From Pyrus communis (lineage: Eukaryota > Streptophyta > Magnoliopsida > Rosales > Rosaceae), in the NCBI RefSeq assembly GCF_963583255.1, contig NW_026908893.1, forward strand, positions 124,001 to 188,000: a DNA stretch of 64,000 nt. Reading direction: 5' to 3'. The position numbers and the translations under genes were made by a program. Positions 34,001-44,977 of the stretch are shown here, piece by piece. A model generated the notes under the pieces. It had not been told where the DNA came from and searched no databases. It saw nothing but the letters and a program-made list of their open reading frames with translations. Numbering within the stretch: position 1 is the stretch's first letter; each line of letters opens with the position of its first letter.

Positions 34001-36276
34001 TGTGTAACATAAGAGAAGCAACATGATTTGTTGGGTGTCCTAACCTATGATGCCAAATCTGAGATTTAACAAGTTGTCCCAGAAAAGCTGTCGCAGACAG
34101 AGAACTTTGTGAAGAACCAGAGTTGAAATGGGAAAGGGAATGAAGAGGATAGAGTCCATTACTACATAGCCCTTTGTAGATTATCCTCCCTGTGGCCTTG
34201 TCCTGAATCCAAAAACACAAGGCATCAAAGATTAGCCAACAATTATTATCAAGACATATTTTATGTACTGACAATAAATTGTGTGTTAGCTTGGGAACAT
34301 ATAACACAGAATTTAATTGGATTGGTTTAACTGGAGTATGAATAATAGAATTCCCAACATGGGAGACTTGTAAACCTTCACCATTGGCAGTTTGTATGGT
34401 CTCACTGGTAGGATAAGGTGAAGCCAATGATAAGTTGTTCATGTCAGCAGTCATGTGATTGGTGGCGCCAGAATCAGTCAACCAAACTTGAGGAGGTGCT
34501 GATGGAGAAGCTGGTTGAGATGTAGAAGGGAACACAGTGTGCATAGCATGCATTGGAGATGGCTGGAACTGATGTGGTTGTGCAGAAGCTGGTTGATATG
34601 AATACTGAGAAGGAGACAGGATAGGAGCAGATGAAACCCCATTGGGATGTGACCAACCAGGAGGGCCAATGTAGTTAGGTCTTTTATCATTGAAGAAACA
34701 AAACCAGGTCACATGATTCATTTTGCCACAGATTTGACAGCCAAGCCTTTCGGAAGTCTTTGCACCACAGAATGGAGCAGTGTGACCATGAATGGTACAT
34801 AACTGACAAATGGGAAGCATATAGGTAGAAGACGACCCCACTGAAGGAAGTGGAGAGGAACCAAGAATTCCTGATGTAGAGGTAGGTGCCTGAGTAGAGT
34901 ATACTGATCTGGGATTGAAGAATCTGTGCCCCTGATATTTTCCTTTACCCTTATATTTATTCCCATTGTAAACTTTGTAACCACCAGAGGTAAATGAGGA
35001 TGGACCAGGAGTATGACCAAATGTCTGTGAGGATGACACATTTTTAGGCTGAGAATTAGCCACCATAACAGTCATAAGAGAAGTATTCGAATGATTCTCA
35101 ACAATGATTTCTTCAGCAAGTAACTGTGCCCTAAAGTCTTTTAGGGTAATGACACTTTCACGACCTCGAATCACACAGCGAAAGGTATTGTATTCAGAAG
35201 GCAAGCCGTTAAGAGCAAGTATGACAATATCCTCATCTTGAAAGAACACCCTAGCAGCTGACAAATAATCCCTAGCTTCTTTAATTCGTTGCAGGTAAAC
35301 TGAAATGGAGTCAGACCCCTTTTTGATTGTCTGCAAATTCGACTTCATCTGAAAGATACTGGTTTTGGATACAGTGGAGAATTGTTCCTTTAAACGAGTC
35401 CAAAGATCTCTCGAACTTTGACTCCCAATAGCACAGGACATAGCCACAGGGGATAAAGTCGTAGTAATCAATTGCATTATAGCCCTATCATGCATTCTCC
35501 AAATCAAAACAGCATCATTCTCAATAGACATAGAAGAAGTAATACCAGATTCACCAGTTTGTGAGGGACAGGAGTTCGAGCCGTCCACAAATCCCATAAG
35601 CCCATTGCTTTCCAGTAAGAGTTGCATCTGAAAATGCCAATTAAGATAATTGGAGTCATCAAGCTTGACGTTAACAGAGATCGAAATCGACGAAATAAGG
35701 TTCGTAACCGGAGATTGAAGCAACTGTAGCTGAGACGCAGTCACCATGATTCACACTAGATTGCAGATTCTTGAAACACAATCCCAATGTCAGTCAGAAA
35801 TTTTCACAAACACGTAATGTGCAAAGATCACAGACGACAAATCAAACCAGAAACTGATCCAGAAACTAAACCAGTAATCAATCGCAAGGAATAAGCACCA
35901 AGAAAACCCTAAAGCAAAAACAGAGAAGATGAGTCCGAGCAGAAAAAGAAACCGAGAACACCAAAGAGAAAGAAGCGGAAGCAGAAGCAAGGAGGATCGA
36001 AAATCACGCGGTAGCAACAATGGCGAGTGATACCATGTTAACCTTCATGAATTGAAGTATATATATCTGTCTATATTTCTTCTATAATATGCAAGAACTA
36101 GAGAGAGAGATTAGAGAGAGATTAGAGAAGAGGAGAAGATATTATTTCTGTAAAGTATTCTTACACACTAAGTAATCCAACAATATTGCCTTATATAGGC
36201 AGTTACACATCTAGTTACTAACACCAAGATTGTGACAAGTGTCACAATCATGAACCATTGACTATATATTCTAACA
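31038..36276 (-). mobile_element. Full-length Ty1-copia retrotransposon, recent insertion
   Basis: Two 241-bp LTRs (31038-31278 and 36036-36276) read as identical by eye. The element is flanked by a perfect 5-bp duplication GCGGC (31033-31037, 36277-36281). On the minus strand a primer-binding site TGGTATCA follows the 5' LTR (near 36028-36035) and a polypurine tract TTGCGGGGGGA precedes the 3' LTR (about 31279-31289). Between them lies one gag-pol frame with a single break. Identical LTRs mean little time since insertion. Confidence 0.95.
31273..35747 (-). pseudogene. Copia gag-pol polyprotein with one 1-base frameshift
   Basis: From the ATG at 35747 a 1115-codon frame carries gag (UBN2), a CX2CX4HX4C zinc knuckle ([14 protein letters not shown]), protease DSGATNH, the integrase HHCC zinc motif and core ([27 protein letters not shown]) and the start of reverse transcriptase (LDVKNAF). 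Near 32473-32477 a T run on the coding strand is one base short compared with the conserved motif, and the frame moves to the segment 32475-31273. That segment carries SLYGLKQAPRAW, LLYVDDIIITGS, RNase H (SDADWAGDPNDRRSTTG, SSTEAEYRA) and the end of pol. No other lesion is seen, so this copy was probably active until recently. A sequencing error could also explain the missing base. Confidence 0.9.
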
Positions 36277-36281
36277 GCGGC

Positions 36282-37406
36282 AACTGTGAAAATGGTATGC
36301 GGTGGCGGTGTGTGGTGGTAGTGGCCACTCATTATTTAGTTGTTTTGTATTTTTTTTTTGTAAGCTCTTACTCATGAAAATTTGGAAATGACAATTATTT
36401 ACATCGAATTTAAACTTGGGAATTGAAGGTGCCAAATTCCAAGATTATTTTCACGCATAAATTTTAAATTTCTATGTTTATAAATCTAAACAAGGAAATT
36501 TGAGAAATCTATTAATTTTTTTTTTTTTTTGGATTAACAAACTTATCAAAAGTTAGTTGCCAATAAATGGAACATTTTTTTTTTTTTTTGGAAATACTAA
36601 TTAAACACACTTTTTTTTTTCCTTCTACATATCCCTTCTTAATCTAGTTTGTTTGGTTTATTCAATTCAATGTATTAGTTTTTTTCCTTCTCTATCCTCA
36701 ATACCGGTTTGGATACATTATGATAGACAATTGAATGATCCAAACTTAGCAAAGTACGAGTTGATGTGCAGTATCTTGACGTTCTAGTTACCAATTCAAA
36801 GTATAACACTTTGTTTGGATTAGAAAATTTAAGATTATTAAGGAATTTTAAAACGACGGAAATTGAAATGATAAAATTTTGTTGTCTAGAATTTGTGAAT
36901 TTTCTTGTTTGGCCAACCTAAAAAAATAATGGAATTTGAATACGTACTTTGATATTTTTAAACTCTCACTCATAAAAATTTAGAAATGATACATATTTAC
37001 ATGGAATTTAAACTTGGGAATTGAGGGTCCCAAATTCTAAGTTTTTTTCCACGTGGAAATTCTAAATTTTAAATTTATATGTTTATGAATCCAAATAAGA
37101 AAATTGGTGTATGTCAATTTATAAATTCTGACTTTTATCAAAATTTCAAGTTCAATTGATGTAAGGTTAAACTTTATGTTCCTTCAGCTTTGAGGTTTTT
37201 GTCCTACTTTTTGGTGTTTACAAATGTTTAAAAGGAACTAATATTCGCACACCTTTTTTCTTCTCCCGCACAATCCTGTTTACTTAAATAAACAAAAATG
37301 TGTAGAAGAAAAAAAGATGTGCACAAAAATGTTAATGATAGGATTTTTAGTACCTGCGTACTTACAAGAATACAAGGTAATTGTAGTATAATCACTCATC
37401 CAAGGT
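36282..37406. other. Intergenic AT-rich DNA with a direct repeat pair
   Basis: No gene. A block of about 140 bp at 36370-36510 (ATGAAAATTTGGAAATGAC...TTTAAACTTGGGAATTGA) recurs in the same orientation at 36967-37105. T runs lie near 36515-36530 and 36574-36587. Confidence 0.6.
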
Positions 37407-38065
37407 TGTCACATCCCGCCCCCGGCCCCCACCACATTCCGGGCTCGACTCCATCGTAGCACGATATTGTCCGTTTTGAGCCTCGACCATGCCCTCACAG
37501 TTTTGTTTCTGGGAACTCACACGAGAACTTCCCAGTGGGTCACCTATCTTGGGAATGCTCTGGCCTCGTACTCGCTTAACTTCGGAGTTCCTACGGAACC
37601 CGAAGCCAATGAGTTCTTAAAAGGCATTGTGCTAGGTAGAGATGAGAATATACATATAAGGTTTATAGGATCCACTCCCCTAGGTGATGTGGGATGTTAC
37701 AATCCACCCCCTTAGGGTCTGACGTCCTCGTCGGCACACTTCTGGCCATGGATTGGTTCTGATACCAAATTGTCACATCCCGCCTTGGGCCCCCACCACA
37801 TCCTGGGTTCGACTCCACTGTAGCACGATATTGTTCGCTTTGGGCCCCGACCACGACCTTACGGTTTTGTTTCTAGGAACTTAAACGATAACTTCCCAGT
37901 GGGTCACCCATCCTGGGAATGCTCTATCCCCGTACTCGCTTAACTTCGGAGTTCCTACGGAACCCGAAGTCAATGAGCTCTCAAAAGGCCTCGTGCTAGG
38001 TAGAGATAAGAATAAACATATAAGGCTTATAGGATCCATTTTCCTGGATGATGTGGGATGTTACA
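37407..38065 (-). mobile_element. Cassandra-type TRIM retrotransposon
   Basis: Two ~295-bp LTRs (37407-37701, 37771-38065) start TGTCACATCCCGCC and end GATGTTACA, around only 69 bp of internal sequence. On the minus strand that interior begins with TTTGGTATCAGAACCA, a tRNA-Met primer-binding site, so the element reads leftwards. Inside each LTR a block (ACTTCCCAGTGGGTCACC...CTCGCTTAACTTCGGAGTTC) resembles the reverse complement of 5S rRNA, including the region of its internal RNA polymerase III promoter. This is the hallmark of Cassandra elements. The LTRs differ at many positions, so the copy is old. The flanks share AGGT on both sides. It encodes no protein and depends on other elements to move. 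Confidence 0.88.
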
Positions 38066-39578
38066 AGGTTGTTGTCTCCAAAGATTGTTTGACTAATTCG
38101 TAAATAAATCAACTCTTAATTAACTATTAAAATAGATTTTTATCAAAGATTTGAGATTTTTAAATTTAAAATGATTAAATTAACAATAAAAGAAATCTAA
38201 AAGTTTGGAAATAATAGCAGCAACGAAGAAAAACGTTTTTAAATTAAAATCAATTTAAAGAAAAACTAGGGCTTAGCCCTCACCGTTACAATCATATGCA
38301 ATTATACTAGTTACTTATGAATTTCCACATACATGCCTTGAAGGTTAGGTTTTCCTAATGCATATTTTTCTCATGATGTTCAAGCGAAAACATATATCCT
38401 ACATTCAACCCGTCTGTGATGTTCAGATCAAATATAAACATGCAAGACTCATTAAGCTTTGTGAAAACCTTTTAAAAAACCATGCAACCCTTAAAAGTGT
38501 GATGTTCGCCTTAAGTGAACTTACAATTATTAATCACAAGAAGCCATCCTCAATTTCAGGGGTGATGTTCCAACATAAATTTTATCAAATTACTTGTCTA
38601 ACTATCCTAATGGTGATCAATCATTAAAATATATAGATAGTTTTAATCACGGTGATTAATAATTCAAAGCAAGCATGCATCAATTCATAAGCAAATTAAT
38701 AAAATCAAATATTCATGTTAAGGCTCATGGCCTAACCCTAGCAAAAGGAATTAGTTATGCATACTCATAATAAAAAATAAAAAAAATATCATTAACTAGA
38801 AAAAGAATGAAAACACCTTGTAGGTAAAAAGTCTAAAATTCTCCAAAGCTTGCTAAATTCTCTCAATGTTGCGTTCGTTCCCCTAATGGCTAAAAAGCCT
38901 TATTTATACTACTCCCAATTAAAACCCTCATAGAAAAAGGTCTTAGAATAAGACTAGGGAACCAAATAAATTGAAATAAAATAAGAAACATAATCCTAAA
39001 TTGACTTGGTAAATTCGTCCAAAAATCTGCACAGCAACGTTTTGGACCCATAACAGCTCCAAAACTGGCCCAAAATAACTGGATTTAAAGCTTGGACTAT
39101 TCTGAACACTTCTCCAGAAGGCCACGAACTCATCCGAGGTCATCTTGAACTCCAAAAAATGCATCAAAACCCAAAAACGTCACTTTTCAGCAACGCGCAC
39201 TGATTCTTTAATAAATCGCCAGAAAATAACCGTTTGGTAGAAAAATCCCAAATTGTGAAATGAACAAGCCAAGAGACATAAGAACGTCCTCCAATTTGAA
39301 TCACTCCAAAATTATTCCGTTTGATCATGTTTTGCACCAGAGAAAATCGAATATCCTATGTTGAAAATATAATAACAAAATATCAAAATTCTACAAAAAT
39401 AATGACCAAATTATACTAAGAATAGGGTAAAATATATAATATAATATTGATTCATCAGTTAATATAACCATACACAATCAAACTGGAATACTTTTCTCGG
39501 TGGTCTATCGAATTCGGCATTCTTGTTATATTGACTACAATTTTTCATCAGCATTGGCTGAGTTTGCACAAACTAAAT
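38066..39578. other. Intergenic, repeat-like, no gene recognised
   Basis: Long AT-rich, non-coding stretch without a conserved frame. The regular style of the sequence suggests a non-coding derivative of a large LTR element, but I see no LTR ends, so this is a guess. Confidence 0.3.
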
Positions 39579-39587
39579 TTATTTTTA

Positions 39588-40882
39588 GGGTTTTTATTAC
39601 AAATGATCCCTGAAATTGACCCTCACCATCAAGATGGTCCCTGAAAATGAAAATCAATTAATGTAGTATTTGAAAATAGGTGTCGCAAATCAATGTGGTT
39701 ATTCTGTTACAATTCTGTTAAAAATCCTGTTAAGTGCTAATGTGGCACATAAATGGGTCCCATAAGTCTTATTTCTCACAAATGGTCATGAAATTGACCC
39801 GTGACATCAAAATGGTCCCTAAAATTGACATGCGACATCAAAATGGTCCCTGAAAGAAATTGAAAATCAATCAATGTAGTCCTGCAAGTAAGTGTCCCAA
39901 ATCAATGTAGTAATTCCGTCACAATTCTATCAAAAATTCTGTTATGTGCTGATGTGACACAAATGGATCACACAAATCTAATTAAATTTAAAAAAAATTA
40001 CAAAATAAGTTTAATAATTTAGTAGTTAATTAGAAGTTGTGAACCCAAAAATCTAGTCCTATAATCACCTTCGATCCTAATCCACATTCCTCTACCTCCT
40101 TCGCTGTTTATTCTCTAAAAAAATCTCAATACATCCACCTTTACACACTTCGACACAATTCACCTGGATCGAAATCACCTTTGGTGACGACATGGTTGAT
40201 TGGAAACGACTTCTGAAATATCAACGTTAACATTTAGACGATCAACATTCTCACAACCTTAATCTTGGAGAGCTTGTTCAGCGCTTCCCTGGTGGTCTAG
40301 TGACTCAAAGAACGGCGAGGTCTGCCTTGAGATAATGAGGTTATAACCGAGGTGCGTATTTTGTTGATTGGAAACTAGTTCCAAACCCCTCTTAGGCTTT
40401 GATTAAGCCTTGTGCCTTTGAAAATTTATGGAAGGGATCTCTCTTCGGAGTATATCCTAGTATAAGATAAAAAAAATTTCATTGTGTAGAATTGTGGCAG
40501 AAGGACTATATTGAATTTACAAAACAAAAAATTTTACAAAATTATGGCAGAATGATCATATTAATTTGTGACTCCTATTTTTAAGGACTACATCCATCGA
40601 TTTTCAATTTTAGGAACCATCTTTATGATGTGAGTCAATTTCAAGGACCATCTTGATGATGTAAGTCAATTTTAGGAAACATTTATGATAAATACCCTTA
40701 GATCTTGTGAGGCTCATTTATGTTCTACATCAGCACTTAACGAAATTTTTAACAGGATTGTGATAGAAGGACCACATTGATTTGCAACACCTATTTTAAG
40801 GGATTACATTGATTGATTTTCAATTTCAGAGACCATCTTGACGATGAGGGTCAATTTCAGAGACAATTTGTGATAAAAACTC
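39588..40882. mobile_element. Mutator-like non-autonomous element with doubled ends
   Basis: Starts GGGTTTTTATTACAAATG and ends with the near reverse complement. A perfect 9-bp duplication TTATTTTTA flanks it (39579-39587, 40883-40891). Each inverted end is about 380-400 bp and contains two head-to-tail copies of a smaller unit (words such as 'AAATTGAC...ATCAAGATGGTCC...AATCAATCAATGTAGT' occur twice in each arm). The ~450-bp centre has no recognisable gene or transposase. Confidence 0.85.
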
Positions 40883-41126
40883 TTATTTTTATTATGTACT
40901 TGGCTACCAAGTCATAAAAAGGTAGCAAATTGTAAGATTTTTGCTAATAATTCTGCTTGATTACATCGGAGTTTCAGAAAATGATATGATTAGAAAACAC
41001 TTTTGAAACCTATTATGCATGAACATAACAAAACAGAATCTCATCCTTGTATACCTATATGCCACAACATTTATTTGGTAGGTCATAACTCATCGAGTCT
41101 ACAACCGCTCTGATTTTCATGCTGAA

Positions 41127-42273
41127 TCAGTGGATGACAGGCTTGAGGGGATAAGCTCTCATCTTCGACCACTCAACAGTAGAATCAAGATCTGCATCTA
41201 ATTCCCCAACAATGCTTCTGCAACAATTGGAAGATACTGATAACTTACAAGGGAAGTACATACATATATTTGTAGAAACTCTTTCCAAATTACTTCCCTC
41301 AACCCATTGGAAACTATCATAAATAGAATAAAAGTTTTTGACACTTACATGTTGTCACCTCTGATTATATATAACCCCAACACGAGTTGCTGAACACCCT
41401 CCTGTCAGTCAGAAATACAAGAATTTTTTTTGGGTCAAGTTGATGATTCCATAGCAAACCCGAAAACTGACTGGGAAAGACAGATAAGTAGGAAAAAAGT
41501 TGTGCCACCAATTAAGAAATACAAGTTAACCCAGTGCCAGTGGGACAATAAAACGAATGTATGCTTTGTATGTGCTGATTTGGAAACCATATGTAAACCC
41601 GAATTAGCATGATATGTAGCAGTAGAGATGAAACACAGAAGTATTATTCAACACTTAAGATCCTCAATGTCATGAGGAAAACAACAAATGCTCAAAATTG
41701 TGAAAAATCAGAAATACTTCCGCCTGCCAGAATGTAGATTCCACATCCCTTTCCTTCTGTCCAATTACAAAAAAGAGTAAACAAAGATGACGCTAGAAAG
41801 GGGAAGCTTGTAACAGTGAAGATGCAAACCTTTGTAGAGAAAACACGTTCATGAGATTCATCGAGAATGATATTAGTAGACTGGTCAAAGCCTTTCAAGA
41901 CTCCCTGAAATAAAAACAAAAAAATTGTTCACAAAAAACCGATTCGATTAATAAGATGTAAAAGGTACATTTGAATTTTGGTAAGGCGCAGAAGGTGCAT
42001 TTTCGTGTTAGTGTGTAATATACCACAATATTCCGTCCATCATTTGTGATAACTGAAATTGTTTCTGCACATAGAAATGTTGTTAAAGAGAGAAACTTGA
42101 ACTGCTCACAGCATATATACTGCATTAATGGTGCACAAACTTGGGCTATAGGATAGAAGGATTAACTATATTCATGCATAAGAATCAAAAGCATCGATAT
42201 TTGAAAAACAATAAAGGAGAGTGAAGGATTTCATACGATCAACGAGTGACTCAAGACCAGGGCCACTCGACAT
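41127..42273 (-). CDS. LSM8: U6 snRNA-associated Sm-like protein LSM8, 98 aa
   Basis: Five coding exons join in frame: 42237-42273, 42024-42064, 41830-41904, 41349-41401 and 41127-41217 (TGA), all with GT-AG introns. The protein starts MSSGPGLESLVDQTISVITN and has the Sm1 motif region (DGRNIVGVLKGFDQSTNIIL) and the Sm2 region (LGLYIIRGDNISIVGELD), ending RAYPLKPVIH, a full-length match to plant LSM8. LSM8 defines the nuclear LSM2-8 ring that binds the U6 snRNA 3' end for pre-mRNA splicing. An upstream non-coding exon is likely (about 42962-43060, donor GTATGT at 42956-42961, acceptor TTGCAG just upstream of the ATG exon near 42317-42322). No lesion is seen. Confidence 0.93.
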
Positions 42274-43097
42274 ATTTCTGAGTTTTCTGTGCAAGACTTG
42301 TAATGAACAAGTTTAACTGCAAGAGAGAGAAATTTCAGAATCAGTAACACCCATCTATGGGAAACAAAATCCATAAAAAACACCAAGAAATTTTTAAAGT
42401 TGGAGCCAGGACACATTCATTGTAGCCTTATAAGGGTAAAGGTAATAAAGGGTATATTAGTGTTATAGATAATCCCAAAGATCAAACCTGACACCTCCAA
42501 TCCCAACCAGTCTTTACCAAGACATAATCTTTCATTTTTTCAATAACAAAAAACCGTAATTAACATACAATACAAAACCAGTCACCACATCACAGCAATT
42601 GAGTTGAGTGTGCCGTTGTAAAAAAACAAAATCTTTCTTTCAATAGCAAAAGCCGTAAACCCTATACACAACAAAACTAAACTTTTCCTGATTTCAAGTT
42701 AATGCTTTCCGAAAACTAAAGCATAAGCTTGTCCCTCCTAGACACCGACAATTCTCAAAATCACCATTCCTATCAGTAAATAATGAACCTGTAAAACACC
42801 CCGAAGCGCTGAAGTGTTAAGCCTTCGGAATTTCGCTTGAAAAACAAATAAATAAAATTGATACCAATTATTACAGTCGCAACCCCTAGTAGTAATACAT
42901 GTTCAAGCTTGAATCACAAAGGCCAAAATACTGCAATAACTTTTATCCGAAAGAAGACATACCTTTGAACAGCAAAGATTAAACTGACTGATATTGCTGA
43001 TGTCGGATAGAAGAGGGAAAGTTGAAAGAAAATTGAAGAACCAAAAAACCTAAAAGCTTAAATACCTGGGGTTGGTTAGGATCACACTTTGTGTTAC

Positions 43098-43122
43098 TGG
43101 GCCTGGAAGGCTGGGGTGGGCC
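43098..43122 (-). promoter_or_regulatory. Two TGGGCC (site II-type) motifs upstream of LSM8
   Basis: TGGGCC occurs at 43098-43103 and 43117-43122, some 40-60 bp upstream of the inferred 5' exon. TGGGCY motifs are known TCP-type elements of plant housekeeping and ribosomal genes, which fits LSM8. Function here is inferred. Confidence 0.5.
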
Positions 43123-43282
43123 TTTGGACTCCTAACTTTAATGTCACTATGTAAGAAAACCCGGCAAGGCCATTTGGACCTGGTAGTGGTACGGGCTTAA
43201 ATAAATATTGATGATGTCCTCTATTTAAAATATTTTTTGTAGATCAATTTGATCAGATGTGGCAGTTGATGGATGGTGTTAT

Positions 43283-43441
43283 TAAAAGGAAAACTAATGA
43301 AAATAACTTGAAAACTTTGAGTTTTAACGATAAAGACAAAATAAAGGATAAAGTAAATAGTACCATGATTAAATTTTTAGTGTAAAAATATGGTTTTTCG
43401 TTAAAATGAACAGTATCAGAAGTTTTTTGTTAAAATTCTCA
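43283..43441 (-). repeat. Dispersed short repeat family, copy 2
   Basis: Reverse-oriented copy of the repeat at 21456-21609, starting AAAAGGAAAACTAATGAAAA and ending AAGTTTTTTGTTAAAATTCT. Confidence 0.7.
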
Positions 43442-43965
43442 TTATTAAATCACTGATGAAAAGGTTCAACCATGGCACATGATGTAATTAACAAAATATA
43501 ATTTAAATAAATAGTATCTTTAGCATTTTTACCAAGTAAATAACAACAAAGAGCTTACCGGCAAAAGTGAAAAGTTACCCACCTTCTCCCTCCTTGGTAA
43601 CAATAACTGAATAATTAAGTTAATACATATTCTTATTCCGACCATAATGTAGTATGAACTATGAAGTGTGACAAAAAGAAAGATATGAACTATGAAGTTA
43701 CATGTAAATTTAACTGAGTTGAAGCTGTTCATGGTATGACAACAACATAAATTTTTCGTATGTCCAGAATAGGTGACAGTACATCACATATCAGTATAAA
43801 TTTTTCAAGTGTCTCTTCAATTGTATAATAATATGTGGTGTATTGGATTATGTTCCAAATATATTGTAAAATCCCTCACAATAACAGTATTGACAGGGAC
43901 CCACCGACAGCGTAACCTATTACCGAGATGAGCTGGAATAAGAATCTTGACAACATGTGAAGTTA
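43442..43965. other. Intergenic, MITE-like remnant
   Basis: No gene. Positions ~43745-43890 resemble the MITE-like sequences at 20852-21023 and ~3900-4010 (words such as 'ACATCACAT', 'TTTTTCAAGTGT', 'GTATAATAA'). Confidence 0.4.
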
Positions 43966-43966
43966 A

Positions 43967-44590
43967 TATATTGTTGGTGCAACTGCGTTGCATCACTTCC
44001 CACGGCCTTTGACATTCCCTTGCTACTAACGATGTTAATATAATATACCGGTATATTTGTCGATTTATCTTCTGAACTTGTATGGAGCTGATAATTTATT
44101 CGTCAAATTTTAATTTTAACTGATTACTTTCTTGAATTTTTATAATTAGCCAATTTCTCCATTGAACTATAATTTTAGCCGATTATCCCCTTAAATTTTT
44201 GTAAATAACCAATTTCCCCTATTATTAGATTTTAATAAATTTCATCCAATTTTCCATCCATCTTTATCATGGAAACAACACATAACAATTGTATAAGGGC
44301 AAAAATGATGAAAAATTGAATGAATTTTTCTTAAAATCTAACGCCAGGGGAGAAATTGGTTATTTATAAAAGTTCAAGGGGGTAATTAGCTAAAATTCAA
44401 GTTCAAGAGGTAAATTGGCTAATTAAAAAAGTTTAAAAGAGTAATCGGCTAAAATGAAAGTTCAAGAAAAAAAGTGACATTTGCATACAAATTTAGAGGT
44501 AAATCAACAAATACCTCATAATATACGTTTCATTGCATATTGTAATCTCATATATGGATCTTTGCCTACAATTAAACTTGGGAAAATGGG
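43967..44590 (+). repeat. Duplicated ~145-bp unit, copy A (interrupted)
   Basis: ATTGTTGGTGCAACTGC...CCCACGGCCTTTGACATTCC...TTAATATAATATAC, then after a 469-bp insertion CTTTCATTGCATA-like sequence...AAACTTGGGAAAATGGG. Copy B at 44597-44742 is the same unit without the insertion. Confidence 0.85.
44049..44517. mobile_element. Foldback Mutator-like element, 469 bp
   Basis: Two ~205-bp arms are inverted copies of each other (left GGTATATTTGTCGATTTATC, right reverse complement GGTATTTGTTGATTTACC) around a short centre. A perfect 9-bp duplication ATAATATAC flanks it (44040-44048, 44518-44526). It has split copy A of a local duplication, and copy B shows the unoccupied site. It has no coding capacity. 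Confidence 0.9.
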
Positions 44591-44596
44591 ATATAT

Positions 44597-44742
44597 ATAT
44601 TGTTGGTGCAACTGCAGTGCATTACTTCCCACGGCCTTTGACATTCCCTTGCTCCTCGAGATGTTAATATAATATACCTTTCATTGCATACTGTGTCTCA
44701 TATATGGGTCTTTGCCTACAATTAAACTTGGGAAAATGGGGG
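44597..44742 (+). repeat. Duplicated ~145-bp unit, copy B (uninterrupted)
   Basis: Same unit as copy A, with TTAATATAATATAC running straight into CTTTCATTGCATAC. It lies about 235 bp upstream of the LRR kinase start codon, so it may belong to that promoter. Confidence 0.85.
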
Positions 44743-44977
44743 CTAATGGTTCACAAACTAGTCTAACATTAGCTGTCGCGTTGTTTATATAATGGATATC
44801 TTTGCAACCCATGCCTTGCCCTCTTCGTCAAACAATCATAAAAATTAATAAAATAACGAGGATATGACGTCCAAGCAGGCTAGACACAACCTGCTTGACA
44901 TGATTATGTCTTATTTTCTCGATCGCCATTAATCAATCCCATGATCCATCTTCTTCATCGTCCTCCTAGTCGTCGTG
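44743..44977 (+). promoter_or_regulatory. Upstream region of the LRR receptor-like kinase gene
   Basis: Short unique stretch between copy B of the local duplication and the ATG. A possible TATA-like word TATATAATG lies at about 44785-44793. Nothing else can be assigned. Confidence 0.3.

Noticed and set aside
44975..44977. GTG as start codon of the LRR kinase
   Set aside because: An ATG follows directly in frame at 44978 and gives a normal signal peptide.
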